Source: an uncultured Collinsella sp. (GTDB lineage: Bacteria > Actinomycetota > Coriobacteriia > Coriobacteriales > Coriobacteriaceae). Taken from it: a stretch of DNA of 64,000 bases. Position 1 is the first letter of the stretch; each line of letters starts with the position of its first letter. Under the pieces are notes generated by a model. It was given only the letters and a program-made list of their open reading frames with translations, searched no databases and had not been told where the DNA came from. Shown one piece after another: positions 25,534 through 33,251 of the stretch. The position numbers were made by a program, and so were the translations under genes. The stretch covers positions 33,670 through 97,669 of the forward strand of contig CAAESW010000001.1 in the NCBI GenBank assembly GCA_900758845.1. The letters are read 5' to 3'.

Positions 25534-26193
25534 CTAAGAAAGCGTGAGCAGCTCCGGCAGCTGGTCGATAATCTTGTCCGCGGCATCCTGGCTAAAGCCA
25601 AAGCGTTCCTCGCGCTTGGCAATGACTGTCAGGCCGGCTCGCTTGCCAGCGGTGATGCCGGGCACCGAATCCTCAACGCAGCAGCAGCGATTCGCGGGCA
25701 GCCCCAGCAGATCCAGCGCATGCAAGTAGATGTCGGGCTCGGGCTTGCTCTCCTTAAACTGCTCGCCGCTCACCACATACTCAAAGGCATCCGACAGCCC
25801 GCATGCGTTGAGCACTTCCTCGATGCTATCCATGGGAGACGAGCTGGCAAGCGCCACGCGAACGCCGCGGCGCGGCAGCTCTCGAATCGTATCCACGGCG
25901 CCCGGGTTGATCAAAGCCTGATAGTCGCGCGGACGCTTATGCGCCCACTCGTCCCAACGGGCCAACGCTTCCTCGCCAGTGAAATGCCCCTTACCGGCAC
26001 GCTCGAACCAATCGACCAGCATATGCAGGAAGAACTGATGCGAGGTACCGACCTGGCCGTTCAACTCCTCTTGAGTCAGATTAAGCCCAAGCTCCTTGGC
26101 AAACGCGGCAGTCTCGCCCAGGTAGTAATACTCGGTGTCGACAATGACGCCGTCCATGTCAAAGATAACGGCGTCGAACGGAAATGCGGACAC
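25534..26193 (-). CDS. HAD-superfamily hydrolase (beta-phosphoglucomutase-like)
   Basis: The 219-residue protein has the HAD motifs FDMDGVIVDTE (nucleophile aspartate), SSSPM, a lysine in KESKPEPDIY, and EDSVPGITAGKRAG. A cap domain follows the first motif, so it is subfamily IA like beta-phosphoglucomutase and sugar-phosphate phosphatases. The substrate is unknown. I place the start at the GTG at 26193 because AGGGAGG lies five bases upstream; the longer frame begins inside a hairpin. Confidence 0.83.
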   Translation of the reverse strand: MSAFPFDAVIFDMDGVIVDTEYYYLGETAAFAKELGLNLTQEELNGQVGTSHQFFLHMLVDWFERAGKGHFTGEEALARWDEWAHKRPRDYQALINPGAVDTIRELPRRGVRVALASSSPMDSIEEVLNACGLSDAFEYVVSGEQFKESKPEPDIYLHALDLLGLPANRCCCVEDSVPGITAGKRAGLTVIAKREERFGFSQDAADKIIDQLPELLTLS

Positions 26194-26208
26194 GGCACCC
26201 TCCCTAAC

Positions 26209-26234
26209 AAAAGGGCGCCCGCAAGCGGACGCCC
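26209..26234 (-). promoter_or_regulatory. Hairpin plus U-run abutting the HAD gene ribosome site
   Basis: GGGCGTCC pairs with GGGCGCCC (one mismatch), followed by TTTTGTT and then AGGGAGG, on the minus strand. It is 20 bases after the Cof-type gene stop, so it may be that gene's terminator, but no promoter fits between it and the next start. Confidence 0.6.
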
Positions 26235-26256
26235 GAACCATGCACTATCGGCGATT

Positions 26257-27099
26257 CTAACCCAGTAGCTGGTCAAGTGCCACCGCGATACCGTCTTCGT
26301 TGTTGTTGGCGGTCACCATCTGGGCCACGGCCTTGACTTCATCGACAGCGTTACCCATGGCGACGCCGGTACCAGCCCACTCGATCATGGACTTGTCGTT
26401 CTGGCCGTCGCCAAACGATACGACCTCGCTGGCATCGATGCCGAGCTTGGGCAGGGCACCCTTGAGCGCGCGGGCCTTGTCAATACCGGGCGCCGTGTAC
26501 TCAAAGTACCAGTCGGCCGTAAACATGCCCGAAAGCGTCTGCTTAAAGGGCGCATACATCTCCTCGTAATGTGCCTGCAGGTAGGCCGGATCGCCCGCCG
26601 TCAGCAGCTTGTCCACGGAATAAGCATCCGCCACCTCATGAAGGCTCTCGACTTCGCGAATCTTAAGGTCGCAGGCATCGCGCTCGTATTTGACGATATT
26701 CTTCTGCGAGCCGTCCGGCAGTGTAATCATGCAGCGATACGAGTCCTCTACATGCAGGTCGCGCCCGAGCGAGATCATGGGGATCACATCATAGTTTTGC
26801 AGGTGATCAATCAGACGGTGCAGCTCGTCAGCCGGCATGGCCTGGTCAAAAAGGACCTCATCGGTCTGAGCGTCGACCACATGCGCGCCATTAAAGGCAA
26901 CCAGCAGACCGTCATGGTTTTGAAGGTCGAGCTCCTGGGCCAGGGCGTGAAGACCCCATGCGGGACGACCCGAAGCCAAGATGAGCTTAATGCCCGACTC
27001 CTGCGCCGCGAGCAGCTTCTCGCGCGTACGCGGGCTAATGACCTTTTGGTCGTTGGTGAGCGTACCGTCGATATCCATTGCGATGGCTTTAATTGCCAT
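26257..27099 (-). CDS. Cof-type HAD-IIB phosphatase
   Basis: The 280-residue protein has AMDIDGTLTNDQ, the SGRP motif and the final GDGQNDKSMIEWAGTGVAMGNA, all typical of the Cof subfamily. Such enzymes dephosphorylate sugar phosphates or cofactors such as pyridoxal phosphate. The ATG follows AAGGAGG. It is transcribed ahead of the beta-PGM-like HAD gene on the same strand. Confidence 0.88.
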   Translation of the reverse strand: MAIKAIAMDIDGTLTNDQKVISPRTREKLLAAQESGIKLILASGRPAWGLHALAQELDLQNHDGLLVAFNGAHVVDAQTDEVLFDQAMPADELHRLIDHLQNYDVIPMISLGRDLHVEDSYRCMITLPDGSQKNIVKYERDACDLKIREVESLHEVADAYSVDKLLTAGDPAYLQAHYEEMYAPFKQTLSGMFTADWYFEYTAPGIDKARALKGALPKLGIDASEVVSFGDGQNDKSMIEWAGTGVAMGNAVDEVKAVAQMVTANNNEDGIAVALDQLLG

Positions 27100-27588
27100 A
27101 TGTGCCTCCTTGCATCGTTTTTATCGCGCACTATCTTATCCGAGCCGGGGCACGTTCGCACAGCGCACGTATGACGGTTGCAAAACCACCCCATTTGAAA
27201 CAAAGGCAAAAAAGTACTTGCAAAGACGCGTTCCGACATATAAGTTGATAAAAGACCGCCGTTGCGGTTTTAAGTAGATCGAGCATATGAAGTTTGAGTT
27301 TTAGCGTGTAAGAGAAGGAAGATCGGCAAAGTACAACCCCAAACGCAATGACAACTTAATGAGGTAACTGCCACATGTGAGGCACCCAGGGCATTGCTGT
27401 CTCGATTTTGAGCACGATGCCTTCCGCCTTGCATGGGCCGTTCCGTCCCGCCCCTGCAGCAACTGCCTCACGGGCTCATTGAAAACCGCATAGCACCCCA
27501 ACGTCAGCACATCACCCACGGCAAGCACATCACTCACGACAACCAACACATCAACAAACAGCACGAACATCAACCGATTGGAGAAGCT
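27100..27588. other. 489-base intergenic region before the ClpP/VirD4 cassette
   Basis: No gene is supported here. A weak hairpin, ACCGC-cgtt-GCGGT followed by TTTT, lies near 27255-27270. Two copies of GCACATCACYCACG with an 18-base period (27507-27520 and 27525-27538) precede the first gene of the cassette. The forward frame through this stretch gives a histidine-rich peptide and the reverse frame is open for 100 codons; neither has a ribosome site or a recognisable product. Confidence 0.4.
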
Positions 27589-28479
27589 ATGACAAACCAC
27601 CACGCTGAAGACGGCGATAAGAAAAGCATTCTGGATGCCCGCATTGAGCGAGCATATGCAAACGAATATGACGCCGCCTTTGCCGCCGCGACCATCAAGA
27701 ACTACGCGTCGCTACCGCTCGCGACGATCTTGGCCGACCACCCTCAACTGCTGAAGCGCTGCACAAAGATCATGGGCGACCCCGACATTCGCAAGCTGAC
27801 AGACCCCTATGCCCCAAAACGCGACAACGATTCGTACGTTCTTACCGTAGGCTGCCTAGCCCATATGCTTACGGCGCTCGACACGAAACTCAAGCTCGAA
27901 TGGGAACCCGACGAGCGTCATGAACTCGAAAGCAAGCGGAACACCCTGCGCACCGCACTGTTCCTTCCGTTGGACGGCCTCAAGCGCTGCAACGTCGAGC
28001 TCAATACACAGGCGCTGCAAAAGCCCGGGACCACGGGGCAGAAAACTCCAAGACCCCATGCGGCCATCGTCGACCGCAACCGATATAACCGCATGACCGC
28101 GCACTTTTCTGCCGAGGGAGCAGCCATAAGGACGCTGATCGACCTGCTGTGCCTCCTGAACATCAACGAGCTATTTGAGGGCTATCTCGCCCTTGTTCCC
28201 GCGACGGCACCCAAGTCGGTAGCAAAGATCATCGAGACCTGCAGACGCCAGTTTGAGCGCCATCGCAATGGCAGCGAGATGAACGCCAGCATCGCGCAGT
28301 ACTACGCGGCTCATTACAAAAATGACGGATGTGCCCCTATCGAGCATCAGCTGCGGCTCGCCTACACCACGCCCGTCGCAACGCTCCATCGCTTTGGAGC
28401 CCTTGGCGCTTGCGAGCCGCACGGACAGGCAGCCTGCCCCACAACCGAGCTCGATCTCAGGCTCGGACGAACCCTGTAG
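27589..28479 (+). CDS. Unknown protein, first gene of a ClpP/VirD4-like cassette
   Basis: The 296-residue protein starts MTNHHAEDGDKKS at an ATG with GGAG upstream; the longer frame to 27433 has no ribosome site. It is soluble, fairly basic and helical in appearance, without signal peptide or membrane segment, and carries no motif I recognise. It is followed 63 bases later by the ClpP-like gene on the same strand. The three genes stand alone between divergently or convergently placed housekeeping genes. Confidence 0.65.
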   Translation: MTNHHAEDGDKKSILDARIERAYANEYDAAFAAATIKNYASLPLATILADHPQLLKRCTKIMGDPDIRKLTDPYAPKRDNDSYVLTVGCLAHMLTALDTKLKLEWEPDERHELESKRNTLRTALFLPLDGLKRCNVELNTQALQKPGTTGQKTPRPHAAIVDRNRYNRMTAHFSAEGAAIRTLIDLLCLLNINELFEGYLALVPATAPKSVAKIIETCRRQFERHRNGSEMNASIAQYYAAHYKNDGCAPIEHQLRLAYTTPVATLHRFGALGACEPHGQAACPTTELDLRLGRTL

Positions 28480-28542
28480 CCCGCCAGCCCCTCCGCGGGC
28501 AGCGACTCTATTCCACAACACCACCAACAGAAAGGAGTCCTC

Positions 28543-29160
28543 ATGGACACCAATCATTCCCCCATCATCAGTCCCCTCACCATGCGTGAATCCGCCCGAG
28601 GTATCACGCTCACCAGCATTTACGATGAGATGCTCGCCCGTCGCGAGCTCTCCGTCATGGGAAACATCGAAACCCCGATGGCTCACGACCTATGCCAGCA
28701 GATCCGCCTGCTCGATGCCACCGACCCCAGCCGTCCCATCACCATATTTGTCGCCAGCGCCGGCGGAAGCGTGCGATCGGGTCTTGCGATCTATGACGCC
28801 ATGCGCCTCGCATCGTGCCCCATCCGCACCGTTTGTCTGGAATTCGCCGCGTCCATGGGTGCCGTGATCTTTATGGGCGGCGACGATCGCCGCATGGCGC
28901 CCCATGCAGAGCTCATGATTCACGACCCGCTGATCCCCCAGGGGGCAGGCGGCTCGGCACTTGCGCTGCAGGAAACCAGCCGGCGTCTCATGCAGACCCG
29001 CAAGACCCTCACGCAAATCCTCTCGGACCGCAGCGGCCTCACGCCCAAGCGCATCCAGTCCCTCACTGCAAAAGACACCTACCTTTCGGCCGAGCGCGCC
29101 GTCGAGCTCGGCTTTGCCCACGAAATCCTCTCGACCACCAAGGAGGTCGCCCATGTCTAA
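28543..29160 (+). CDS. ClpP-family serine protease, divergent paralogue
   Basis: The 205-residue protein has the ClpP fold with an apparently intact triad: S104 in FAASMGAV, H127 in MIHDPLIPQ, and D178 in AKDTYLSAERA. VASAGGSVRSGLAIYDAM is the strand/helix after the oxyanion region. It differs from housekeeping ClpP in the loop and N-terminus and has no Clp ATPase gene beside it. Its stop overlaps the VirD4-like start by eight bases, so the two are translated together. AAAGGAG precedes the ATG. ClpP-like genes do occur among conjugation genes of gut Firmicutes and Actinobacteria, which fits its neighbour. Confidence 0.87.
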   Translation: MDTNHSPIISPLTMRESARGITLTSIYDEMLARRELSVMGNIETPMAHDLCQQIRLLDATDPSRPITIFVASAGGSVRSGLAIYDAMRLASCPIRTVCLEFAASMGAVIFMGGDDRRMAPHAELMIHDPLIPQGAGGSALALQETSRRLMQTRKTLTQILSDRSGLTPKRIQSLTAKDTYLSAERAVELGFAHEILSTTKEVAHV

Positions 29161-30457
29161 CCTCGCCAGCCGCCTCGCCGCATCTGAGTCCGCATCGTCC
29201 ACCATCCTCGCCAAGGATCGAACGCTTTCCTGCGACACCCGCCAAACGGGACTCAACAACAACGCACTTGTGATCGGCCCCTCGGGAGCCGGCAAGACCC
29301 GAAACGTCCTCAAGCCCAACCTGCTGCAAATGAACGCAAGCTACATCGTGCTCGACACCAAAGGCACGCTCTGTCGCGAAGTGGGACCCGTGCTGGCAGC
29401 CCACGGTTACCGCGTGCAATGTCTCAACTTCGCCGACCTCAACACCGTCCCGGCCCTTGCGCTCGGCATCGAGCGCTGCGGCTACAACCCCCTGAGGCAC
29501 ATTCGCCGCAAGGCGGACGGCAGGCCCAACCAGCAGGATATCCTCTCGGTGGCAAAGGCCATCTGCCCCATCGAGGACAACAACCAGCCTTTTTGGGATC
29601 ATGCGGCGGCAAACCTGCTGTCGTGTCTTATCGCCTACGTCACCGAACAGCTACCCGCCGACGAGCAGACGATCAGCTCGGTCATCAAGCTGATCGAGCA
29701 CCTGCAGGACGGTGCCACGGGTCGATTGCTTGACGACCTGATCACGATCGACCCCCAAAGCTATGCCCTCTCGCTATGGCGGCGCTACGCCATTACGCAA
29801 AATGCCGAGCGCATGCACGCGAGCATCGTCGGCATCCTTGCCGAAAAGGTCATGTGTCTGGGATTCGACGGTGCGGCACAGCTCTATCGTGAGTGCCATC
29901 AGGTGGACTTCGCTTCCATGGGACACACCCCCTGCGCCCTGTTTGTAACCGTGAGCGATATTGACCGCAATCTCGATCCGCTGACCGGCCTCTTTATTTC
30001 GCAGGCGTTTATGGGCCTCATTCGTGAGGCCGATAGGCAGCCCGACGGCAGCCTGCCCGTGCCCGTGCACTTTATGCTCGATGACTTCGCAAATCTGCAG
30101 ATCCCCCAGATCGACAACGTGCTCTCGATTATCCGAAGCCGCAACATCTGGGCAACGCTGCTGCTGCAGTCGACCAACCAGCTCGATGCGCTCTATGGCG
30201 AGGCACGCGCACGCTCCATCATGGGCAACTGCGACACGCATCTGGTGCTGGCGTTCCAGGATCCCGAGAGTGCCCGGGTATTTTCCGACCGCGCCGACGC
30301 GCTGCCCAGCACGCTCATGGCGACGCCGATCGATCGCTCGTGGCTCTTTGTGCGCGGTCGCACTCCCGAACAGGTCGAGCGCTTTAGGCTCGAAGACCAT
30401 CCGCTCTACGGGGAGCTGCCCGAGGCGCAACGAGACCATGCGGAGGCCGAGATCTAG
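29153..30457 (+). CDS. VirD4/TraG-type coupling ATPase lacking the membrane anchor
   Basis: The 434-residue protein has Walker A GPSGAGKTR at 42-50, Walker B FMLDDFANL at about 306-314 and the TraG/VirD4 segment IIRSRNIWATLLLQSTNQLD. VirD4 proteins pump DNA or protein substrates into type IV secretion channels. The start is the ATG at 29153 with AAGGAGG upstream; it overlaps the clpP-like stop. Starting here the protein lacks the two N-terminal membrane helices of canonical VirD4, so it should be cytosolic. No relaxase, VirB4 or channel gene is present in the window. It may be a remnant of a conjugative element or part of a separate protease-ATPase system. Confidence 0.88.
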   Translation: MSNLASRLAASESASSTILAKDRTLSCDTRQTGLNNNALVIGPSGAGKTRNVLKPNLLQMNASYIVLDTKGTLCREVGPVLAAHGYRVQCLNFADLNTVPALALGIERCGYNPLRHIRRKADGRPNQQDILSVAKAICPIEDNNQPFWDHAAANLLSCLIAYVTEQLPADEQTISSVIKLIEHLQDGATGRLLDDLITIDPQSYALSLWRRYAITQNAERMHASIVGILAEKVMCLGFDGAAQLYRECHQVDFASMGHTPCALFVTVSDIDRNLDPLTGLFISQAFMGLIREADRQPDGSLPVPVHFMLDDFANLQIPQIDNVLSIIRSRNIWATLLLQSTNQLDALYGEARARSIMGNCDTHLVLAFQDPESARVFSDRADALPSTLMATPIDRSWLFVRGRTPEQVERFRLEDHPLYGELPEAQRDHAEAEI

Positions 30458-30535
30458 GCGCAGGGTTCTCGCGGCGCGCGGCGCCCCAGCGATGTTCCAC
30501 AAAGGCCGTGCGCCCCGGGACCACGGCAAAGCAAA

Positions 30536-30565
30536 GGGGCCCGCATCCGATAGGATACGGGCCCC
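30536..30565 (-). terminator. Terminator of pgi
   Basis: A 13-bp stem, GGGGCCCGTATCC with GGATGCGGGCCCC on the minus strand, is followed by TTTGCTTT. It lies 33 bases after the pgi stop and between convergent genes. Confidence 0.85.
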
Positions 30566-30598
30566 TGACTATAAGGCGCGATGCGTTAACAGCAGCGA

Positions 30599-32293
30599 CT
30601 ACTTGCGATGCGCGCGATAGAACTCGATGAGCGCCTGGGTCGAAGCGTCCTGCTCGGCCTTGGCGGCGTCATCGTGGAAGGCCGGGGTAATCTGCTTGGC
30701 AAGCTGCTTGCCCAGCTCGACGCCCCACTGGTCGTAGGAGTCGATGCCCCAGACCGTGCCCTCGACAAACGTGATGTGCTCGTACAGGGCGATGAGCTCG
30801 CCGAGTGCGAACGGGGTCAGCGTGTCGCCGAAGATCGAGGTCGTCGGGCGATTGCCCTCAAAGCAACGGGCCGGGACGATCTGCTCGGGCGTGCCCTCGG
30901 CACGAACCTCATCGGCCGTCTTACCAAAGGCGAGCGCCTTGGTCTGGGCCAGGAAGTTGCCCAGGAACAGCTCGTGGACATCCTGGCCGCCGTCGGTCGC
31001 AGGGTTGGCGGTATTGGCGAAGGCGATGAAGTCGGCCGGAACCACCACAGTGCCCTGGTGCAGCAGCTGATAGAAGGCATGCTGGCCGTTGGTGCCGGGC
31101 TCGCCCCAGAAGATCTCACCGGTGTCGGAGGTCACGGCGCTGCCGTCCCAGCGGACATGCTTGCCGTTGGACTCCATGGTGAGCTGCTGCAGGTAGGCCG
31201 GGAAGCGGTGCAGGTACTGGCAGTACGGCAGCACGGCGTGGCTCTTGGAACCGAAGAAGTTGACGTACCAGACATTGAGCAGGCCCATCAGCGCGACGGC
31301 GTTGTTCTCGAGCGGGGTGTTGCAGAAGTACTCGTCGATGGCGTGGAAGCCCTCGAGGAACTGCTGGAAGCGCTCGGGGCCGAGCACGACGATCAGCGAC
31401 AGGCCCACGGCGGAGTCAACGGAATAGCGGCCACCGACCCAGTTCCAGAAACCGAAGGCGTTGGCGGGGTCGATACCGAAGGCCTCGACCTTCTCGAGTG
31501 CGGTGGAGACGGCGACGAAGTGCTTTGCCACGGCCTCGGCGTTCTGCTCATCGGAGCCGTCGATGGCGCCCTGAGCCTTGAGCTGCTCGAGCATCCAGGT
31601 CTTGACCTCGCGGGCGTTGGTGAGGGTCTCGAGCGTGGTAAAGGTCTTGGAGACGATAATCACGAGCGTGGTCTCGGGGTCCAAACCCTTAAGCTTCTCG
31701 GCCTGGTCGTTGGGGTCGATGTTGGAGATATAGCGGCAGTCGATACCGGCGTCGGCATAGGGACGCAGGGCCTCGTAGGCCATGACCGGACCCAGATCGG
31801 AGCCACCGATGCCGATGGACACCAGGTGCTCGATCTTCTTGCCGGTAACGCCCTTCCACTCACCGGAGCGCACGCGCTCGGCGAAGGCATACATGCGATC
31901 GAGGACCTCGTGCACGTCGGCGACGACATCCTGGCCGTCGACGATAAGCTGGCCCTTCTCGCTTGCCGGACGGCGCAGCGCGGTGTGCAGGACGGCGCGG
32001 TCCTCGGTAGTGTTGATGTGCTCGCCAGAGAACATGGCGTCGCGGCGCTCCTCGAGCTTCACCTCGCGGGCAAGATCGCACAGCAGCTTGACGGTCTCAT
32101 CGGTCACCAGGTTCTTCGACAGATCGAAGTGCAGGTCACCGGCGTCAAAGCTCAGCTTGTTCACGCGGTCGGCGTCAGCAGCGAACCAGGCCTTGAGGTC
32201 GATACCTTCGGCCTCGAGCTTCTCCTGATGAGCCTCGAGCGCCTTCCAAGCGGCAGTCGACGTAGCATCGATAGGTGCGGCAACAGTTGCCAT
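30599..32293 (-). CDS. pgi: Glucose-6-phosphate isomerase
   Basis: Pgi interconverts glucose 6-phosphate and fructose 6-phosphate in glycolysis and gluconeogenesis. The 564-residue protein carries SIGIGGSDLGPVMAYEAL, SKTFTTLET, the family signature VGGRYSVDSAVGLS, GTNGQHAFYQLLHQG with the catalytic histidine, and the closing SYDQWGVELGK. Length matches the large bacterial form. The ATG at 32293 follows GAGGAGG; the frame to 32320 is not preferred. Confidence 0.96.
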   Translation of the reverse strand: MATVAAPIDATSTAAWKALEAHQEKLEAEGIDLKAWFAADADRVNKLSFDAGDLHFDLSKNLVTDETVKLLCDLAREVKLEERRDAMFSGEHINTTEDRAVLHTALRRPASEKGQLIVDGQDVVADVHEVLDRMYAFAERVRSGEWKGVTGKKIEHLVSIGIGGSDLGPVMAYEALRPYADAGIDCRYISNIDPNDQAEKLKGLDPETTLVIIVSKTFTTLETLTNAREVKTWMLEQLKAQGAIDGSDEQNAEAVAKHFVAVSTALEKVEAFGIDPANAFGFWNWVGGRYSVDSAVGLSLIVVLGPERFQQFLEGFHAIDEYFCNTPLENNAVALMGLLNVWYVNFFGSKSHAVLPYCQYLHRFPAYLQQLTMESNGKHVRWDGSAVTSDTGEIFWGEPGTNGQHAFYQLLHQGTVVVPADFIAFANTANPATDGGQDVHELFLGNFLAQTKALAFGKTADEVRAEGTPEQIVPARCFEGNRPTTSIFGDTLTPFALGELIALYEHITFVEGTVWGIDSYDQWGVELGKQLAKQITPAFHDDAAKAEQDASTQALIEFYRAHRK

Positions 32294-32418
32294 AGAGTCC
32301 TCCTCAGCATACGGGCGCACGCCTCCATGCGCCCGGACATTCAGATGCCACTATTCTAGCGCAGGTCAAGACTACAATCAGCGAGCGTTGCCAATTGGCC
32401 CCCAAACGGCAACCGATC

Positions 32419-32482
32419 AAAAAGGGACAGGCTTATTTTGGCAGGTCAAACGCTTTACCAACCAAAAATAACCCGTCCTTTT
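32419..32482. repeat. Imperfect hairpin repeat with GGGACAGGCTTATTTTGG (copy 1)
   Basis: The left half starts AAAAAGGGACAGG and the right half ends CCCGTCCTTTT, giving an imperfect palindrome with about 26-base arms. A related unit in inverted orientation lies at 33145-33177, so the truncated dehydrogenase gene sits between the two. Confidence 0.55.
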
Positions 32483-32492
32483 ATGGCAAATA

Positions 32493-33026
32493 TTAGGCCG
32501 CGGCGCAGACGCTACCGAGCAACTCGCGCAGAGGAGACCCGATGCCCTCCAGCAGTTCGGGCGCGATAATGGCAAAAACGGGAACCTCGCCGGTGCCCAC
32601 GACAGCAGGCACCTTGCCCTCCGAGACAATGCATCCATAAGGGACAAAACCGTCTTCGCCGGCATCGAGCGCCGCCATGCGACGCGCGAGCTCGCGCGCA
32701 AAGCCGGCAGTATCGGCATCGCCAATCGCCAGGACAAAGTCCACGCCTTCGTCGGTCGCCAGGGCCACGGCTTCGTCGATCAGTTCGTCTCCCCCGTCGC
32801 CCCCAACCGAGCCGCAGCGGAAAAGCACACGCTCGAGTAGGGCTCGATCAATCGAGCCAAGTGCCGCCGAGACAAGCTCATCGCGCGTATGCTTGTCTCC
32901 GCCCAGCACGACCAGCGCCTTGGTGCCACCGTAGTGAGCGACCAATCGTCCGCACCAGCGAGCCACGTCTCCATCCGCAACAAGGCGCGTCGGCATACCA
33001 AACCCATAATTGACCATCTTTTTCAC
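32493..33026 (-). CDS. Truncated, degenerate iron-alcohol-dehydrogenase-like protein
   Basis: The 177-residue product matches only the N-terminal nucleotide-binding half of iron-containing alcohol dehydrogenases, which are normally near 385 residues. MVNYGFGMPTRLVADGDV, KALVVLGGDKHTRDEL and FVLAIGDADTAGFARELA follow the family order, but the diphosphate loop that usually reads GGGS is GDAD. The metal-binding half is missing. The start is either the GTG at 33026 or the ATG at 33017; an AGGAAGG-like site lies just upstream. It may be a decayed gene or a small protein reused for nucleotide binding. Confidence 0.6.
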   Translation of the reverse strand: MKKMVNYGFGMPTRLVADGDVARWCGRLVAHYGGTKALVVLGGDKHTRDELVSAALGSIDRALLERVLFRCGSVGGDGGDELIDEAVALATDEGVDFVLAIGDADTAGFARELARRMAALDAGEDGFVPYGCIVSEGKVPAVVGTGEVPVFAIIAPELLEGIGSPLRELLGSVCAAA

Positions 33027-33144
33027 AACCTTCCGTGCGTATAGGCGGTATCAATCGTTAGGCCCATGCTACGAAGCGAGCTTTTCCGAGCTGTTTCGCA
33101 CTCTTTAGAGCTGCGTTAAAACCCAATCCAACCGCACGACCATA

Positions 33145-33177
33145 CCTACCAAAACAAACCAGTCCCTTTTTGACAGG
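33145..33177. repeat. Repeat unit CCTACCAAAACAAACCAGTC (copy 2)
   Basis: CCTACCAAAACAAACCAGTCCC followed by a T run matches the reverse complement of the unit at 32419-32445 (CCTGCCAAAATAAGCCTGTCCC, then Ts) at 18 of 22 positions. It abuts the SOS promoter of the Y-family polymerase gene. Confidence 0.55.
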
Positions 33178-33179
33178 TT

Positions 33180-33208
33180 TTGACGATGTCCGGACGAGCG
33201 GGTATTAT
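33180..33208 (+). promoter_or_regulatory. Near-consensus promoter of the Y-family polymerase operon
   Basis: A -35 TTGACG (33180-33185) and a -10 TATTAT (33203-33208) are separated by 17 bases. Transcription should start near 33215, inside or beside the LexA boxes. Confidence 0.8.
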
Positions 33209-33222
33209 CGAACAGATATTCG
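33209..33222 (+). promoter_or_regulatory. LexA (SOS) box 1
   Basis: CGAACAGATATTCG is a close match to the Gram-positive/actinobacterial LexA site CGAAC-N4-GTTCG, differing at one position. It directly follows the -10 box, so bound LexA would block initiation. Confidence 0.8.
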
Positions 33223-33225
33223 ATA

Positions 33226-33239
33226 AGAACATGTGTTTG
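33226..33239 (+). promoter_or_regulatory. LexA (SOS) box 2
   Basis: AGAACATGTGTTTG matches the core GAAC-N4-GTTY of the LexA consensus. It lies four bases after box 1, between the transcription start and the ribosome site. Confidence 0.7.
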
Positions 33240-33251
33240 ATGGGAGGACGC

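Noticed and set aside
27500..27560. Possible CRISPR-like or iteron-like direct repeats
   Set aside because: Only two imperfect 14-base copies with an 18-base period are present; no spacer structure, replication protein or cas gene is nearby.
27433..27588. His-rich extension (QHITHGKHITHD) of the first cassette protein
   Set aside because: No ribosome site precedes it while GGAG lies right before the ATG at 27589; the repeats are more simply read as DNA repeats in the leader.
27301..27603. 100-codon reverse-strand frame upstream of the ClpP/VirD4 cassette
   Set aside because: No ribosome site, no recognisable domain, and it covers the promoter and leader region of the forward genes.
30608..32359. 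583-codon frame antisense to pgi
   Set aside because: Shadow of pgi, with no recognisable motif and no ribosome site.
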